A stretch of 29,070 nucleotides of DNA from Phycisphaerales bacterium UBA2218 (GTDB lineage Bacteria; Planctomycetota; Phycisphaerae; Sedimentisphaerales; Anaerobacaceae). Of this stretch, positions 8,490 to 15,316 are shown piece by piece. The stretch's first letter is position 1. Every line of letters begins with the position of its first letter. The stretch spans positions 1 through 29,070 of the forward strand of contig DCUI01000336.1 in NCBI GenBank assembly GCA_002327785.1, in the 5' to 3' direction. The notes under the pieces were generated by a model. That model was not told the DNA's origin, made no database searches, and saw only the letters and a program-made list of their open reading frames with translations. The position numbers and the translations under genes were made by a program.

Positions 8490-9002
8490 ATGAAGATTGC
8501 GTTGGGCACGGATCACGCAGGCTACGAGTACAAGGAACGGATCAAGAAGCACCTCGTTGCGCAGGGCCACGAGGTGAAGGATTTCGGGACCTTCTCGGCC
8601 GAGGCGTGCGACTATCCGGATTTCATCTATCCGGCGGCCTTGGCGGTCGGGCGGGGCGACTGCGACCGGGCCGTCGTCCTGGGCGGCAGCGGCAACGGCG
8701 AAACGATCGTCGCCAACAAAGTCCGTGGCGTCCGATGCGCCGTCTGCTGGAGCGAAGAACTCGCCAGACTGAGCCGGGCCCACAACGACGCCAATGCCAT
8801 CTCCATCGGGGCCCGGATGGTGTCCATCGATCTGGCGTTGAAGATGATTGACATCTGGCTGCAGGCCCCGTTCGACGGGGGCCGCCACGCCCGGCGCGTC
8901 CAGAGGATCTCAGAACTCGACAAGTGCTCCCTGGAGTCATTACCACTGAGGAAACCACGGAATGTATGGCGGGAAGCCAACGAACCAGGACAGCAAGAGT
9001 GA
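8490..9002 (+). CDS. rpiB: Ribose-5-phosphate isomerase B, RpiB/LacAB family
   Basis: The protein has 170 aa and is cytoplasmic. It interconverts ribose 5-phosphate and ribulose 5-phosphate in the non-oxidative pentose phosphate pathway. The N-terminal GTDHAG (D8, H9) is the family phosphate/ring-opening motif. The strand-loop GGSGNGE (about 65-71) matches the actinobacterial form, where a Glu (here E71) rather than the Cys of the E. coli-type loop serves as catalytic base. The C-terminal part has H98 and GGRHARRV. The ATG at 8490 has AGGGG about seven bases upstream; a GTG at 8472 in the same frame has no comparable site. The last 25 residues are a poorly conserved polar tail. Allose-6-phosphate or another sugar phosphate is an alternative substrate. 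It has its own promoter and sits 12 bp before the TIGR04255 gene, so read-through is possible. Confidence 0.93.
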   Translation: MKIALGTDHAGYEYKERIKKHLVAQGHEVKDFGTFSAEACDYPDFIYPAALAVGRGDCDRAVVLGGSGNGETIVANKVRGVRCAVCWSEELARLSRAHNDANAISIGARMVSIDLALKMIDIWLQAPFDGGRHARRVQRISELDKCSLESLPLRKPRNVWREANEPGQQE

Positions 9003-9014
9003 GGTAGAATACAT

Positions 9015-9788
9015 ATGAGCAAGGAGTTGAAGAACAAACCTCTCGTTGAAGCAATTCTAGAGGTCAGATGGAAGCTACAGGGGACTCCGCAGGGTCATCA
9101 GATCGACCCGCACTACAAGCTTCTTCTGGCACGAGTGTTTGACCGAATGCAAAACGACTACCCGGAACATGAAGAACTCCCGAATGCCAGCCTGCCAGAT
9201 GAGTTGGTTGGTCATGTTGTTCAGCATCGGTTTCGAGTGGCAGCGAACTCGTGGCCGCTGGTTCAGATAGGTCCGGGTATCTTTACTGTCAACTCGACAG
9301 CCGACTATACATGGGGAGGTTTTCGGGATCGCGTCTTGCCTGCTGTGAAGAGGTTGTATGAGGCCCACCCTAAAGCGGGAGATCTAAAGATAACCAATCT
9401 TGTCCTGCGGTACATTGACGCCGTGGATTACGACCACGCGGAAGAGAATGTTTTTGTGTTCCTAAGAGACAAACTGAGACTGAACACATCACTACCGGAT
9501 AGCCTCTTTCAGGACACCCCTATCCAAGCCACACCGGTCGGCTTCACATGGCAAGGTTCTTTCAGATGCGAGAATCCTAAAGGAGTCGTCACTGTACGAT
9601 TTGCCACTGGTCAAAGGAGCAATGCTCCCGCAGTAATCTGGGAGACGACGGTTGAGTCTGCTGGGGAGGACTTACCGCAAATGCCAGCGTCCTTTGAAAC
9701 GTGGATTGATGCAGCCCATGCAATCACAGACGATTGGTTCTTCAAGATGATAGAGGGGGAACTGGAAAGGAGGTTCTCAGGTGAATAG
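9015..9788 (+). CDS. TIGR04255 family protein
   Basis: The protein has 257 aa and is soluble, with no signal peptide or membrane segment. The N-terminus LKNKPLVEAILEVRWKL is the hallmark of the sporadically distributed TIGR04255 family, and the length is usual for it. The function of this family is not known to me. A GAGG lies about ten bases before the ATG at 9015. The gene's last eight bases, GTGAATAG, contain the GTG start of the next gene, which indicates translational coupling. Base composition from here to about 10800 is visibly lower in GC than rpiB or the genes after 10860, consistent with horizontal acquisition. Together with the next two genes it forms a compact module that may be a defence, toxin-antitoxin or other accessory unit. 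That role is inference only. Confidence 0.8.
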   Translation: MSKELKNKPLVEAILEVRWKLQGTPQGHQIDPHYKLLLARVFDRMQNDYPEHEELPNASLPDELVGHVVQHRFRVAANSWPLVQIGPGIFTVNSTADYTWGGFRDRVLPAVKRLYEAHPKAGDLKITNLVLRYIDAVDYDHAEENVFVFLRDKLRLNTSLPDSLFQDTPIQATPVGFTWQGSFRCENPKGVVTVRFATGQRSNAPAVIWETTVESAGEDLPQMPASFETWIDAAHAITDDWFFKMIEGELERRFSGE

Positions 9789-10146
9789 CGCCTATACCGT
9801 AGATCTCCGTGACAGTGGACTGGCACCGCAGACTTCGGCAACCGGTCCCTGGCAAGAGCGCAATGAGAGGCCTCTTAACGTGTTCCGCATGGTCAGGGTC
9901 GCCGGGTTTGTTCTCTCCCTGGCAATTTCTCCGCTCACGGTCATACCTGACCCCTGGTTGATGGAGAGAAAGCGCCGAGATGCCGTGGTCACTGCGTCGA
10001 TCTATCAGGAGACAATCGGACGTTTCGTATCGCGGCGTGAGGCGTTGCGAATAGCCCGTCAGATTCTCGAGCAGGCGGAACGTGAGCGCTTGGCCGTGGC
10101 TGAATTTGAGGCAACTCGTGGAGTTCAGTGGGGAGACGAGCCATGA
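9781..10146 (+). CDS. Small protein of unknown function, middle gene of the TIGR04255 module
   Basis: The protein has 121 aa. It starts at GTG 9781, inside the end of the TIGR04255 gene, supported by AGGAGG seven bases upstream, the best ribosome binding site in the region. I do not recognise a family. Residues about 36-55 (MVRVAGFVLSLAISPLTVI) are hydrophobic enough for one weak membrane-associated helix. Residues about 62-115 are a charged, helix-prone stretch rich in Arg, Glu and Ala (RREALRIARQILEQAERERLA). Its stop overlaps the start of the next gene as ATGA. The tight packing on both sides implies that its product is made in fixed ratio with its neighbours; it may be a subunit, adaptor or antitoxin-like partner. 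Confidence 0.65.
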   Translation: MNSAYTVDLRDSGLAPQTSATGPWQERNERPLNVFRMVRVAGFVLSLAISPLTVIPDPWLMERKRRDAVVTASIYQETIGRFVSRREALRIARQILEQAERERLAVAEFEATRGVQWGDEP

Positions 10147-10799
10147 TATATGAGTTTCCTGACACCTCCACACCTATCCGACAAGGAGACATATTCATAG
10201 GGCTTCCGCGGGTTGATATCTCACTTAGCAGGGTTCTCCTCGCCACTGAATTCGGGCAAAGAGAGGTAACCTGGGCGGAGATTGCTCAAGAAGGTGGGCC
10301 GGTGGAGATAATTGTCCCTGTACGACCCGTCGCCGCGATTGTGGCGACACAGGATTGCGACGCTGCTCGCGGGCGAGACATAACCCTCTGTGAAATTCGA
10401 GGTTTCAGGGATGTGGAGAGGAAGGCCAAAGACACAAGTTCAGCAAAGAGCTGGAAGAACCTCATCACCCAGCACGCTCGCATTAACCAGAAGTGGTTCT
10501 ACCTCCCGCCAGATGTGAAGGTTGGCTTTGCCGAGAAGATGGCTGTCGATTTCATGGTGACGTTGCGCGTCTCCAGGGCCGAGCTTGAGGGATTGCGGGA
10601 CTTTCGCAGGGGACGACTCAACCCAACTGCGGATGAGCATTTTCGTGAGCGAATCGGTGAGTTCTTCAGACGCTATCCATACGATGAATGGTATCCTCTG
10701 GATCAGGAGGAGATGAAGGTTTACACAGGTGACTACCCTGACACAAAGCCATTCCCGTGGCAAGAGATTGAACGCACGAATGGTCATGTTGAGGCATGA
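10143..10799 (+). CDS. Protein of unknown function with GDIF and TQDCD motifs, last gene of the TIGR04255 module
   Basis: The protein has 218 aa and appears soluble. The ATG at 10143 overlaps the previous stop as ATGA; an upstream in-frame start at 10128 is less likely because of this coupling. I do not recognise a named family. Notable segments are RQGDIFIGLPRVD near the N-terminus (about 13-25), a strand-rich IIVPVRPVAAIVATQDCDAARG (about 58-80) with an acidic/Cys QDCD cluster that could form an active or metal site, and an acidic C-terminal half with RRYPYDEWYPLD. It is the third member of a coupled low-GC gene set with no evident link to rpiB metabolism. An enzyme or effector role is possible; no catalytic assignment is made. 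Confidence 0.7.
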   Translation: MIYEFPDTSTPIRQGDIFIGLPRVDISLSRVLLATEFGQREVTWAEIAQEGGPVEIIVPVRPVAAIVATQDCDAARGRDITLCEIRGFRDVERKAKDTSSAKSWKNLITQHARINQKWFYLPPDVKVGFAEKMAVDFMVTLRVSRAELEGLRDFRRGRLNPTADEHFRERIGEFFRRYPYDEWYPLDQEEMKVYTGDYPDTKPFPWQEIERTNGHVEA

Positions 10800-10864
10800 G
10801 TCCGGGTCGGCCATTGGCACGCGCCTTTTCGCATGAGTTGAGAACCCACCATACATGATTGAAG

Positions 10865-10913
10865 GATTGTATGAATTCCATTCCTCTCCGTGTCCTCAGT
10901 GCTTCTGTGGTGA
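10865..10913 (-). repeat. Solo copy of the CACAGAG-type repeat, forming the start of the FAD oxidoreductase gene
   Basis: The stretch closely resembles 13139-13193, including the GGATT before the ATG and the segment CTCCGTG.CCTCAGTG through TCTGTGGTGAAAT. Its reverse complement matches the left repeat of the GxxExxY cassette at 12752-12784. It provides the ribosome-binding region, the ATG at 10871 and about the first 15 codons of the next gene. Confidence 0.7.
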
Positions 10914-12751
10914 AATCAGCAAGTTGTCTGGCCCTCCTGGTCTGCTGTGTTGCGTCGGCTGCGGGGGGGCAAGTCCTGATCGAGGCCGAGAGCTTCGACG
11001 ATCTCGGCGGCTGGGTCGTGGATCAGCAGTTCATGGATCAGATGGGCTCGCCCATGCTGCTGGCGCACGGGCTGGGTGTGCCGGTCCAGGACGCCGTGAC
11101 GAGCGTCACGATCCCGCTGGGCCAATACCGCGTCTGGGTCCGCACGCGGAACTGGGTCCCGACGTGCAGCGGACCCGATGCGCCGGGCAGGTTCCAGGTG
11201 CTCATCGACGGCGTGCGGCTGCCCACTACCTTCGGAACGGAAGGGGCCGAATGGCATTGGCAGGACGGCGGAACGGTTGAGATCAAACGGGAGAAAGTGA
11301 AGCTCTCGCTGCACGACTTGACCGGCTTTGCGGGTCGTTGCGATGTGATTGTGTTTGCGAGTGACTTGAGTCTTGTGGCGCCTTCGAATCGCGGGCAAGA
11401 TGCCCGCGACACGTTGCCGCAGGACGCCGGACAGTTCGACCTGGTCGTGGCCGGCGGGGGGATGGCAGGGACCTGCACCGCGATCTCGGCGGCCCGACTG
11501 GGACTCAAGGTGGCCCTCGTTCACGACCGGCCGGTGCTGGGCGGCAACAACAGTTCGGAGGTCCGCGTACACCTCAACGGCCGGATCAATCTGCCGCCGT
11601 ACCCGCGAATCGGCGATGTCGTCCGCGAGCTGGACCCCGGCAACCAGGGCAACGCCCAGGCCGCTGGTTTCTACAACGATGAGAAGAAACTCCGGATCGT
11701 CCAGGCCGAGCCGAATATCCGCCTGTTCCTCAACATGCACGTCTACGCGGTCCAGAAGGAAGGTGAACGGATCGTGGCCGTGATCGCCAGGAACGTGCGG
11801 CCGCGTGGCGAGGGCGTCCCGCCCTCGAATCGCGGGCAGGATGCCGGCGACGCGCAAGGGCAAGATGCCCTCGCCGCGGATGTTCGCTTCGTGGCTCCGC
11901 TGTTCGCCGACTGCACGGGCGACGGGACCGTGGGCGCTCTGGCCGGCGCGGAATATCGCATGGGCCGCGAGAGCTGGGAGCAGACGGGCGAGACGCTGGC
12001 CCCCCAGGAGCCGGATAAGATGACGATGGGCGCCTCGGTGCAGTGGTACACGGTCGAGACGCTCAGGGAAACCGCGTTCCCTGAATGCCCCTGGGCCCCT
12101 CGTTTTACGGAGGCAAGCTGCGAGCACGCGACGCGGGGCGACTGGAACTGGGAGACCGGCCTGAACAAGGACCAGATCACCGACTTCGAGTCGATCCGCG
12201 ACCACGGGTTCCGCGCCGTCTACGGCAACTGGGCCTTCCTCAAGAACCACAGCAAGGACAAGGCGAAGTACGCCAATCGCCGGCTCTCGTGGGTCGCGTA
12301 CATCGCAGGCAAGCGCGAGTCTCGCCGGCTGCTGGGCGACGTGATCCTCTCGCAGCAGGACGTGCAGGAGCAGCGGGCGTATCCGGATGCGTTCGTCACG
12401 ACGACGTGGTCGATCGACCTGCACTACCCGGACCCGGAGAACACGAAGCACTTTCCGGGCGAGGAGTTCAAAACGATCTGCAAGACGCCTGCGATCCAGC
12501 CGTACTCGATCCCGTACCGCTGCTTCTACTCGCGGAACGTCGAGAACCTGTTCATGGCCGGACGCGATATCAGCGTCACGCACGTGGCCCTTGGAACCGT
12601 TCGCGTGATGCGAACCTGCGGCATGATGGGCGAGGTTGTCGGCATGGCCGCCTCGATCTGCAAGAACCGCAACACGACGCCCCGAGGCGTGTACGCGGAG
12701 CACCTGCCCGAGTTGAAGGACTTGGCCGCCCGCGGCGTGGGAAGAGAGTAG
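10871..12751 (+). CDS. Exported FAD-dependent oxidoreductase (FAD_oxidored family) with N-terminal beta-sandwich
   Basis: The protein has 626 aa. The ATG at 10871 has AAGGA just upstream; a TTG at 10859 is the alternative. Residues 1-33 form a signal peptide whose first 15 residues are encoded by a dispersed repeat. Residues about 34-165 (IEAESFDDLGGWVVD.., PLGQYRVWVRTRNW) look like a carbohydrate-binding-type beta-sandwich. From 188 comes a Rossmann FAD site, VVAGGGMAGTCTAISAARLG (G195-x-G197-x-x-G200), then LGGNNSSEVRVHLNG, typical of the PF12831 group common in polysaccharide-degrading bacteria. The C-terminal motif FMAGRDISVTHVALGTVRVMRTCG completes the FAD fold. Two in-frame palindromic repeat insertions lie at residues about 173-180 and 312-335. 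The substrate is unknown, probably an extracytoplasmic sugar derivative. The GxxExxY cassette follows directly. Confidence 0.85.
   Translation: MNSIPLRVLSASVVKSASCLALLVCCVASAAGGQVLIEAESFDDLGGWVVDQQFMDQMGSPMLLAHGLGVPVQDAVTSVTIPLGQYRVWVRTRNWVPTCSGPDAPGRFQVLIDGVRLPTTFGTEGAEWHWQDGGTVEIKREKVKLSLHDLTGFAGRCDVIVFASDLSLVAPSNRGQDARDTLPQDAGQFDLVVAGGGMAGTCTAISAARLGLKVALVHDRPVLGGNNSSEVRVHLNGRINLPPYPRIGDVVRELDPGNQGNAQAAGFYNDEKKLRIVQAEPNIRLFLNMHVYAVQKEGERIVAVIARNVRPRGEGVPPSNRGQDAGDAQGQDALAADVRFVAPLFADCTGDGTVGALAGAEYRMGRESWEQTGETLAPQEPDKMTMGASVQWYTVETLRETAFPECPWAPRFTEASCEHATRGDWNWETGLNKDQITDFESIRDHGFRAVYGNWAFLKNHSKDKAKYANRRLSWVAYIAGKRESRRLLGDVILSQQDVQEQRAYPDAFVTTTWSIDLHYPDPENTKHFPGEEFKTICKTPAIQPYSIPYRCFYSRNVENLFMAGRDISVTHVALGTVRVMRTCGMMGEVVGMAASICKNRNTTPRGVYAEHLPELKDLAARGVGRE
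11389..11409 (+). repeat. REP-like palindrome inside the FAD oxidoreductase gene
   Basis: TCGCGGGCA (11389-11397), loop AGA, TGCCCGCGA (11401-11409): a perfect 9-bp stem with a 3-nt loop. It encodes the SNRGQDARD segment in the linker before the FAD-binding domain. Confidence 0.75.
11806..11876 (+). repeat. Composite REP-like element, three hairpins, inside the FAD oxidoreductase gene
   Basis: Three successive hairpins: CGAGGGCG-TCC-CGCCCTCG (11809-11827), an imperfect TCGCGGGCA-GGA-TGCCGGCGA (11830-11850), and AGGGCA-AGA-TGCCCT (11857-11871). The translated frame stays open and gives PPSNRGQDAGDAQGQDAL. The elements match those at 11389 and in the intergenic cluster near 17500. Confidence 0.75.
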
Positions 12752-12784
12752 CACCACAGAGACACAGAGGGCGCGGAGAAGAGA
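12752..12784 (+). repeat. Left CACAGAG-type repeat of the GxxExxY cassette
   Basis: CACCACAGAGACACAGAG followed by GGCGCGGAGAAGAG. It begins directly after the TAG of the FAD oxidoreductase gene. Its inverted partner at 13161-13193 matches at about 26 of 32 positions. Confidence 0.7.
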
Positions 12785-12787
12785 AGA

Positions 12788-13153
12788 ATGGTGGATATCA
12801 CTGAACGGATCATTGAATCTGCTATTGAGGTCCACAGGGCTCTGGGACCTGGATTGCTGGAGTCTGCGGATGAAGAAGGCCTGTGCCACGACCTCACATT
12901 GAGCGGTCTATCGTTCGAGCGGCAGCGACCCTTGCCTGTCGAGTGCGAGGGAATCCGCCTTGAATGCGGCTACCGCCTCGATCTACTTGCTGAGAATGCC
13001 GTCGTCGCGGAGATCAAGGCAATCTCGGCCATCGAACCCATTCATGAAGCCCAATTGTTGACCTGTTTGCGTATAGGCGGCTGGAAAGTCGGCCGATGGA
13101 TCAATTTCAACGTACCGGTCCTGAAAAATGGCATTTGTCGGAGGATTTTATGA
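12788..13153 (+). CDS. GxxExxY family protein (PDDEXK_3-type)
   Basis: The protein has 121 aa and is cytoplasmic. The start at 12788 follows GGAGAAGAGAAG. Family features are IIESAIEVHRALGPGLLES near the N-terminus, IRLECGYRLDLL (D65), VVAEIKAI (E75, K77) and HEAQLLTCLR (Q89). The D..ExK pattern is a PD-(D/E)XK nuclease-like core. The name-giving motif G-x-x-E-x-x-Y reads G22-L-L-E25-S-A-D28 here, so the Tyr has become Asp. These genes are widely scattered in planctomycetes and other bacteria, and their function is not established. The gene is bounded by inverted CACAGAG-type repeats and overlaps the start of the next gene by ATGA, so it looks like a small mobile or formerly mobile cassette inserted between two exported-enzyme genes. 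Confidence 0.85.
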   Translation: MVDITERIIESAIEVHRALGPGLLESADEEGLCHDLTLSGLSFERQRPLPVECEGIRLECGYRLDLLAENAVVAEIKAISAIEPIHEAQLLTCLRIGGWKVGRWINFNVPVLKNGICRRIL

Positions 13154-13193
13154 TTTCAATTCTTCTCCGTGTTCTCAGTGTCTCTGTTGTGAA
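13139..13193 (-). repeat. Right CACAGAG-type repeat of the GxxExxY cassette, also start of the next gene
   Basis: The stretch includes GGAGGATTTT, the ATG at 13150 and CTTCTCCGTGTTCTCAGTG through CTCTGTTGTGA. It is inverted relative to 12752-12784 and homologous to 10865-10913. It serves at once as the cassette end, the ribosome binding site and the signal-peptide N-region of the following gene. Confidence 0.7.
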
Positions 13194-14772
13194 ATTGTCT
13201 TTGAGCGTCGGTGTGATCCTGTTGATTGTTGTAACATCAGGGCAGGCGAGGGAATATCCACGGACCGAGCCGGCCAGACTCGCGCAGGCGGCGCGGTCGG
13301 CCGAGATCGCGGGCTATGCCCTCAGCAAGGTGCAGCGCTGGCTGCACGAGACGGCGTTGCCTGTGATCGATCCGAACACCGGTCTCTATCCCGCCGATGG
13401 CTACTGGAATTACCGTGACACCGCCGCCGACTGCTATCCGTTCCTGTGCTGGGCGGCGTTCGTCGTCGATCTGGATGCGCTGAACGGCCCCGTGCGGAAC
13501 GTTCTGCACGCCGAGCAGAAACTCTGCAATCATCTCGACCGCATCCCCGTCCCCTACGACTGGCGGAAGGGCGCCAAGCTCGTCCCGGACTATGACGACA
13601 TGGTCTTCCAGGCCTCGGAGTACGTCAAAGATGGTCTGATCGCGATTGTGGAAGTCACCGGCCGGGATGAGTGGTTCGACCGCATGCTCGCCATCGAGGA
13701 GGACGTATGGAAACACGCCCGGATCGACACCCCGTTCGGCAAGATCCCCTCGACGGACATCGAGGTCAACGGCGAGCAGATCCAGGCCCTGGCCCGGCTG
13801 TACACGATGACCGGCCGGGAGGAGTTCGTCGTCTGGGCGGAGCGACTGGCGGATTACTACTTCGCCCAGCCGGACTTCGTCCCCACGAGGCTGCGGGACC
13901 ATGGCTGCGAGATCATCGGCGGCCTGGGCCTGCTGCTGGCCGTCGAGACGCAGACCAACCGGCCCAAGGCCAAGGAGTACCAAGAGAAACTCAAGCACCT
14001 CTTCGATACGATCCTCGCCAAGGGCTGCAACGAGGACGGCCTGATGTACAACCACATCACCCGGCGCGACGGCTGGCATGGCCTGTTCAGCGACGGGTGG
14101 GGCTACAACTACGTTGGTTACCTCTGCTACGATATGGCGGTCGGCCGGCCCGTCTATCGCACGCAGGTCCGGAGCACGCTGCGAAACCTCATGAAGCCGG
14201 CCTACGACAACTACAATTGGGAAGGCAATTACTCGATCGATGGTTTTGCCGACTCCATCGAAGGGGCAATCTACCTGCTCAATCGCGTCCCGGTCGAGGA
14301 GGGGTTCGCCTGGGTGGATCGCGAGATGGCCCGCAGCGTCACGCGGTCCGCCGAGCCGCTCGAGACCGCCAAACTCTGGGGCACGATGAAGCTCGAAGCC
14401 AATGGCGTCCGCACGGTCCTGATGCATGCCTTGATGCACACGCAAGGCGCGATCGCCCGCCCCTGGCAGAAGGGCCTGCAACTCGGCGCGGCCCGCACGG
14501 ACGACGGGCTCGTGATCGTGATGAAGTCGGACAAGCCTTGGTCCGGCAAGCTCTGCTTCGACATCCCGCGTCACAAGGAGTCCATGGGCTTCACTCAGGA
14601 CTGGCCGCGAATGAACACGCTGCCCGAGTGGTTTACGGTCGAAGCGGCGAAGAAGTACACCATCTGGGACCTGGAATCAGGCTCGAAGACGACCCGCACC
14701 GGCAAAGAACTTCACGAAGGCATGGACATCGCCCTCACCGCCGGGGTCGAAAAGCGTTTGGCGATCCGATGA
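13150..14772 (+). CDS. Exported six-hairpin (alpha/alpha toroid) protein, possible glycosidase or lyase
   Basis: The protein has 540 aa. The frame opens at 13096, but GGAGG six bases before the ATG at 13150, the ATGA overlap with the GxxExxY stop, and a signal peptide (MISILLRVLSVSVVKLSLSV, cleavage near SGQA) fix the start. The body is helix-rich, with repeated aromatic helices: GYWNYRDTAADCYPFLCWAA, DYDDMVFQASEYVKDGL, EVNGEQIQALARLYTMTGR, NYVGYLCYDMAVG, NYNWEGNYSIDGFADSIEGA. This pattern is typical of (alpha/alpha)6 toroids in glycoside hydrolases and polysaccharide lyases. A beta-rich tail follows (LQLGAARTDDGLVIVMKSDKP). I cannot assign a CAZy family or catalytic residues. Adjacency to an exported FAD oxidoreductase suggests a joint role in polysaccharide or uronate processing. 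Confidence 0.75.
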   Translation: MISILLRVLSVSVVKLSLSVGVILLIVVTSGQAREYPRTEPARLAQAARSAEIAGYALSKVQRWLHETALPVIDPNTGLYPADGYWNYRDTAADCYPFLCWAAFVVDLDALNGPVRNVLHAEQKLCNHLDRIPVPYDWRKGAKLVPDYDDMVFQASEYVKDGLIAIVEVTGRDEWFDRMLAIEEDVWKHARIDTPFGKIPSTDIEVNGEQIQALARLYTMTGREEFVVWAERLADYYFAQPDFVPTRLRDHGCEIIGGLGLLLAVETQTNRPKAKEYQEKLKHLFDTILAKGCNEDGLMYNHITRRDGWHGLFSDGWGYNYVGYLCYDMAVGRPVYRTQVRSTLRNLMKPAYDNYNWEGNYSIDGFADSIEGAIYLLNRVPVEEGFAWVDREMARSVTRSAEPLETAKLWGTMKLEANGVRTVLMHALMHTQGAIARPWQKGLQLGAARTDDGLVIVMKSDKPWSGKLCFDIPRHKESMGFTQDWPRMNTLPEWFTVEAAKKYTIWDLESGSKTTRTGKELHEGMDIALTAGVEKRLAIR

Positions 14773-14961
14773 ACGTCAAGCGAATCATACAGGCGTGGGG
14801 CATCGTGGCGTTTGGCCGTGATCGGCGGGCTGGATCACGTCGGCGTTTATGCCTATCCGGAGAGCTATTCTCGCTCGGACTGCGCTGTACAGGGTGACAG
14901 GGAGCTTACAACCGGGCTGTGGTACTACGACGACGGCCACGAACCACGCCCGCCATTTTAA
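14769..14961 (+). pseudogene. Small exported protein gene broken by a frameshift
   Basis: An ATG at 14769 overlaps the previous stop as ATGA. Its frame begins like a signal peptide (MNVKRIIQAWGIVAF) but soon becomes arginine-rich and stops at about 14897. The +1 frame from about 14810 continues naturally (LAVIGGLDHVGVYAYPESYS, then TTGLWYYDDGHEPRPPF) and stops at 14959-14961. Joining the frames gives a plausible 60-65 residue exported peptide or lipoprotein. It may be a decayed gene, a sequencing error or, less likely, programmed frameshifting near GCGTTTGGCC. The family is not recognised. Confidence 0.45.
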
Positions 14962-14983
14962 GGTGGACGGCGTACTACGGAGT

Positions 14984-15298
14984 TCACGGTGGGGGGAGGC
15001 GGTCTTCGTCGGGGGACAGGTCGGCGATCGTGCCGAGGATCTGGCGGGCGGCCATGTAGGCCTCGGCGCCGGAGGTCTCGCCGGCCGCCAGCTCGGCGAT
15101 GAAGCTCCGGGCTGCTTCGTGGGCGGCTCGTTCCTCGGGGCCTTGGCCGAGCAGGTAATAAACTGCGCCGGCGCCCATGTAGACCGCCTTGGCGATCTCC
15201 GTCTTGGCCGGCTCGTCCTCGTCCTGCTCGATGTATTGCCGGGCGGATTCGAGTTTCGCAATCGCGAAGTTCCACGCCTCGGCTGCTTTCGGGTTCAT
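14984..15298 (-). CDS. Small helical protein of unknown function
   Basis: The protein has 104 aa. It is almost entirely helical, with a TPR-like flavour (AWNFAIAKLESARQYIEQDE, KTEIAKAVYMGAGAVYYLLGQ, EEAYMAARQ-like segment near residues 80-87). It is acidic, with no signal peptide or membrane segment. It starts 18 bp after the stop of the barrel lipoprotein gene on the same strand, so it is probably co-transcribed. No strong Shine-Dalgarno is visible before the ATG at 15298. I do not recognise a family. The convergent plus-strand frameshifted gene ends 22 bp away. Confidence 0.6.
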   Translation of the reverse strand: MNPKAAEAWNFAIAKLESARQYIEQDEDEPAKTEIAKAVYMGAGAVYYLLGQGPEERAAHEAARSFIAELAAGETSGAEAYMAARQILGTIADLSPDEDRLPPP

Positions 15299-15316
15299 GT
15301 CGCTGCAAACGCCCGC

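Noticed and set aside
8190..8490. Riboswitch in the rpiB/secretome divergent region
   Set aside because: I could not match any known riboswitch core by eye; only promoters and a possible small ORF are supported.
10916..12889. Long minus-strand open frame of 657 codons antisense to the FAD oxidoreductase
   Set aside because: It is a high-GC shadow frame. The translation is rich in Arg, Val and His with no domain, while the plus strand encodes a clear FAD-binding protein.
13237..14574. Minus-strand open frame of 445 codons antisense to the six-hairpin gene
   Set aside because: Shadow of codon bias; no signal peptide, domain or ribosome binding site.
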